From an uncultured Clostridia bacterium (GTDB lineage: Bacteria > Bacillota > Clostridia > Oscillospirales > Ruminococcaceae), in contig CANQOC010000003.1 in NCBI GenBank assembly GCA_947625375.1, positions 57,972-121,971 on the forward strand: a stretch of 64,000 nt of DNA. The letters are read 5' to 3'. Position 1 is the first letter of the stretch. Each line of letters begins with the position of its first letter. The translations under genes and the position numbers were made by a program. Below, piece by piece: positions 62,985 to 64,000 of this stretch. The notes beneath the pieces were generated by a model that was not told the DNA's origin, made no database searches, and saw nothing but the letters and a program-made list of their open reading frames with translations.

Positions 62985-63013
62985 TTGACAAACGGGAAGA
63001 GATGTGTTAAACT
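62985..63013 (+). promoter_or_regulatory. rRNA promoter P2
   Basis: TTGACA (62985-62990), 17-bp spacer, TAAACT (63008-63013), preceded by an A/T-rich stretch that could act as an UP element. The leader to the 16S start is about 180 bases. Confidence 0.88.
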
Positions 63014-63193
63014 AATCGGTGCACCCTTGCGAGAGGGTCGGCAGAGTACCTTGAAAATTGAACAATGAACGAACCAATAACCCTTGAGAAATTACTTTGA
63101 GTAATTCTAAATGAAGGTCAAGCACAAGACCTTAAAAAATAGTGTGTCAGATTTATCTGAGATTTTAGAAGCGAAAGCTTTTAGGATACAACT

Positions 63194-64000
<807 letters not shown>

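Overview
The window reads as a chromosomal segment of a G+C-rich, spore-forming Firmicute of class Clostridia, most likely an Oscillospirales (old Ruminococcaceae, cluster IV) gut or rumen bacterium. The evidence is the partial 16S rRNA gene at the right end, a SleB spore-cortex hydrolase, a Spo0A DNA-binding domain, pyruvate:ferredoxin oxidoreductase, ECF-type vitamin uptake, and a cellobiose 2-epimerase plus GH130 phosphorylase pair of the kind known from Ruminococcus. The species assignment is inference; no database was searched.

Layout: 1-222 is the tail of a DNA gyrase A gene. 311-5683 (minus) is a five-gene locus: response regulator, frameshifted sensor kinase, two FtsX-type permeases and an ABC ATPase. 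5839-8259 holds a BclA-like collagen-repeat protein and a glycosyltransferase that may decorate it. 8364-11924 is nifJ. 12051-16276 is a glycan-use operon (GH127, cellobiose 2-epimerase, GH130). 16435-21580 carries tsaD, a binding-protein-like lipoprotein and two transglutaminase-like lipoproteins. 21834-27573 has zapA, a U32 protein, an AGCS symporter and two PH-domain membrane proteins. 28875-31273 has nth, two GNAT acetyltransferases, tRNA-Arg and an orphan Spo0A C-terminal domain protein.

33638-43189 is the translation core: an XRE-type membrane regulator, then rimP-nusA-ylxR-L7Ae-infB-rbfA-nrnA-truB-ribF-gltX. 43201-47954 is a Gld-like ABC export system. 47983-54635 holds an ACT/DUF711 pair, an ECF sigma factor with a PepSY membrane partner, a nucleotidyltransferase and an aldo/keto reductase. 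54884-56286 pairs type III pantothenate kinase with an ECF substrate-binding subunit. 57438-57806 is a four-tRNA cluster, followed by a coiled-coil membrane protein, a PC4-like protein, a flippase, small membrane proteins, sleB, and tandem rRNA promoters leading into the 16S gene.

The most unusual content is non-coding. Three gene-free blocks (about 27.6-28.9, 31.3-32.7 and 56.3-57.4 kb) are mosaics of palindromic repeat modules. Embedded in them are four copies of a roughly 100-110 bp element that folds on paper into a closed four-way junction, with arms that differ between copies yet stay paired. A separate family of short degenerate TCTGACTTC/TCTATCCTC tracts is scattered through many intergenic gaps, often as inverted pairs. 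No transposase is present in the window to explain either family.
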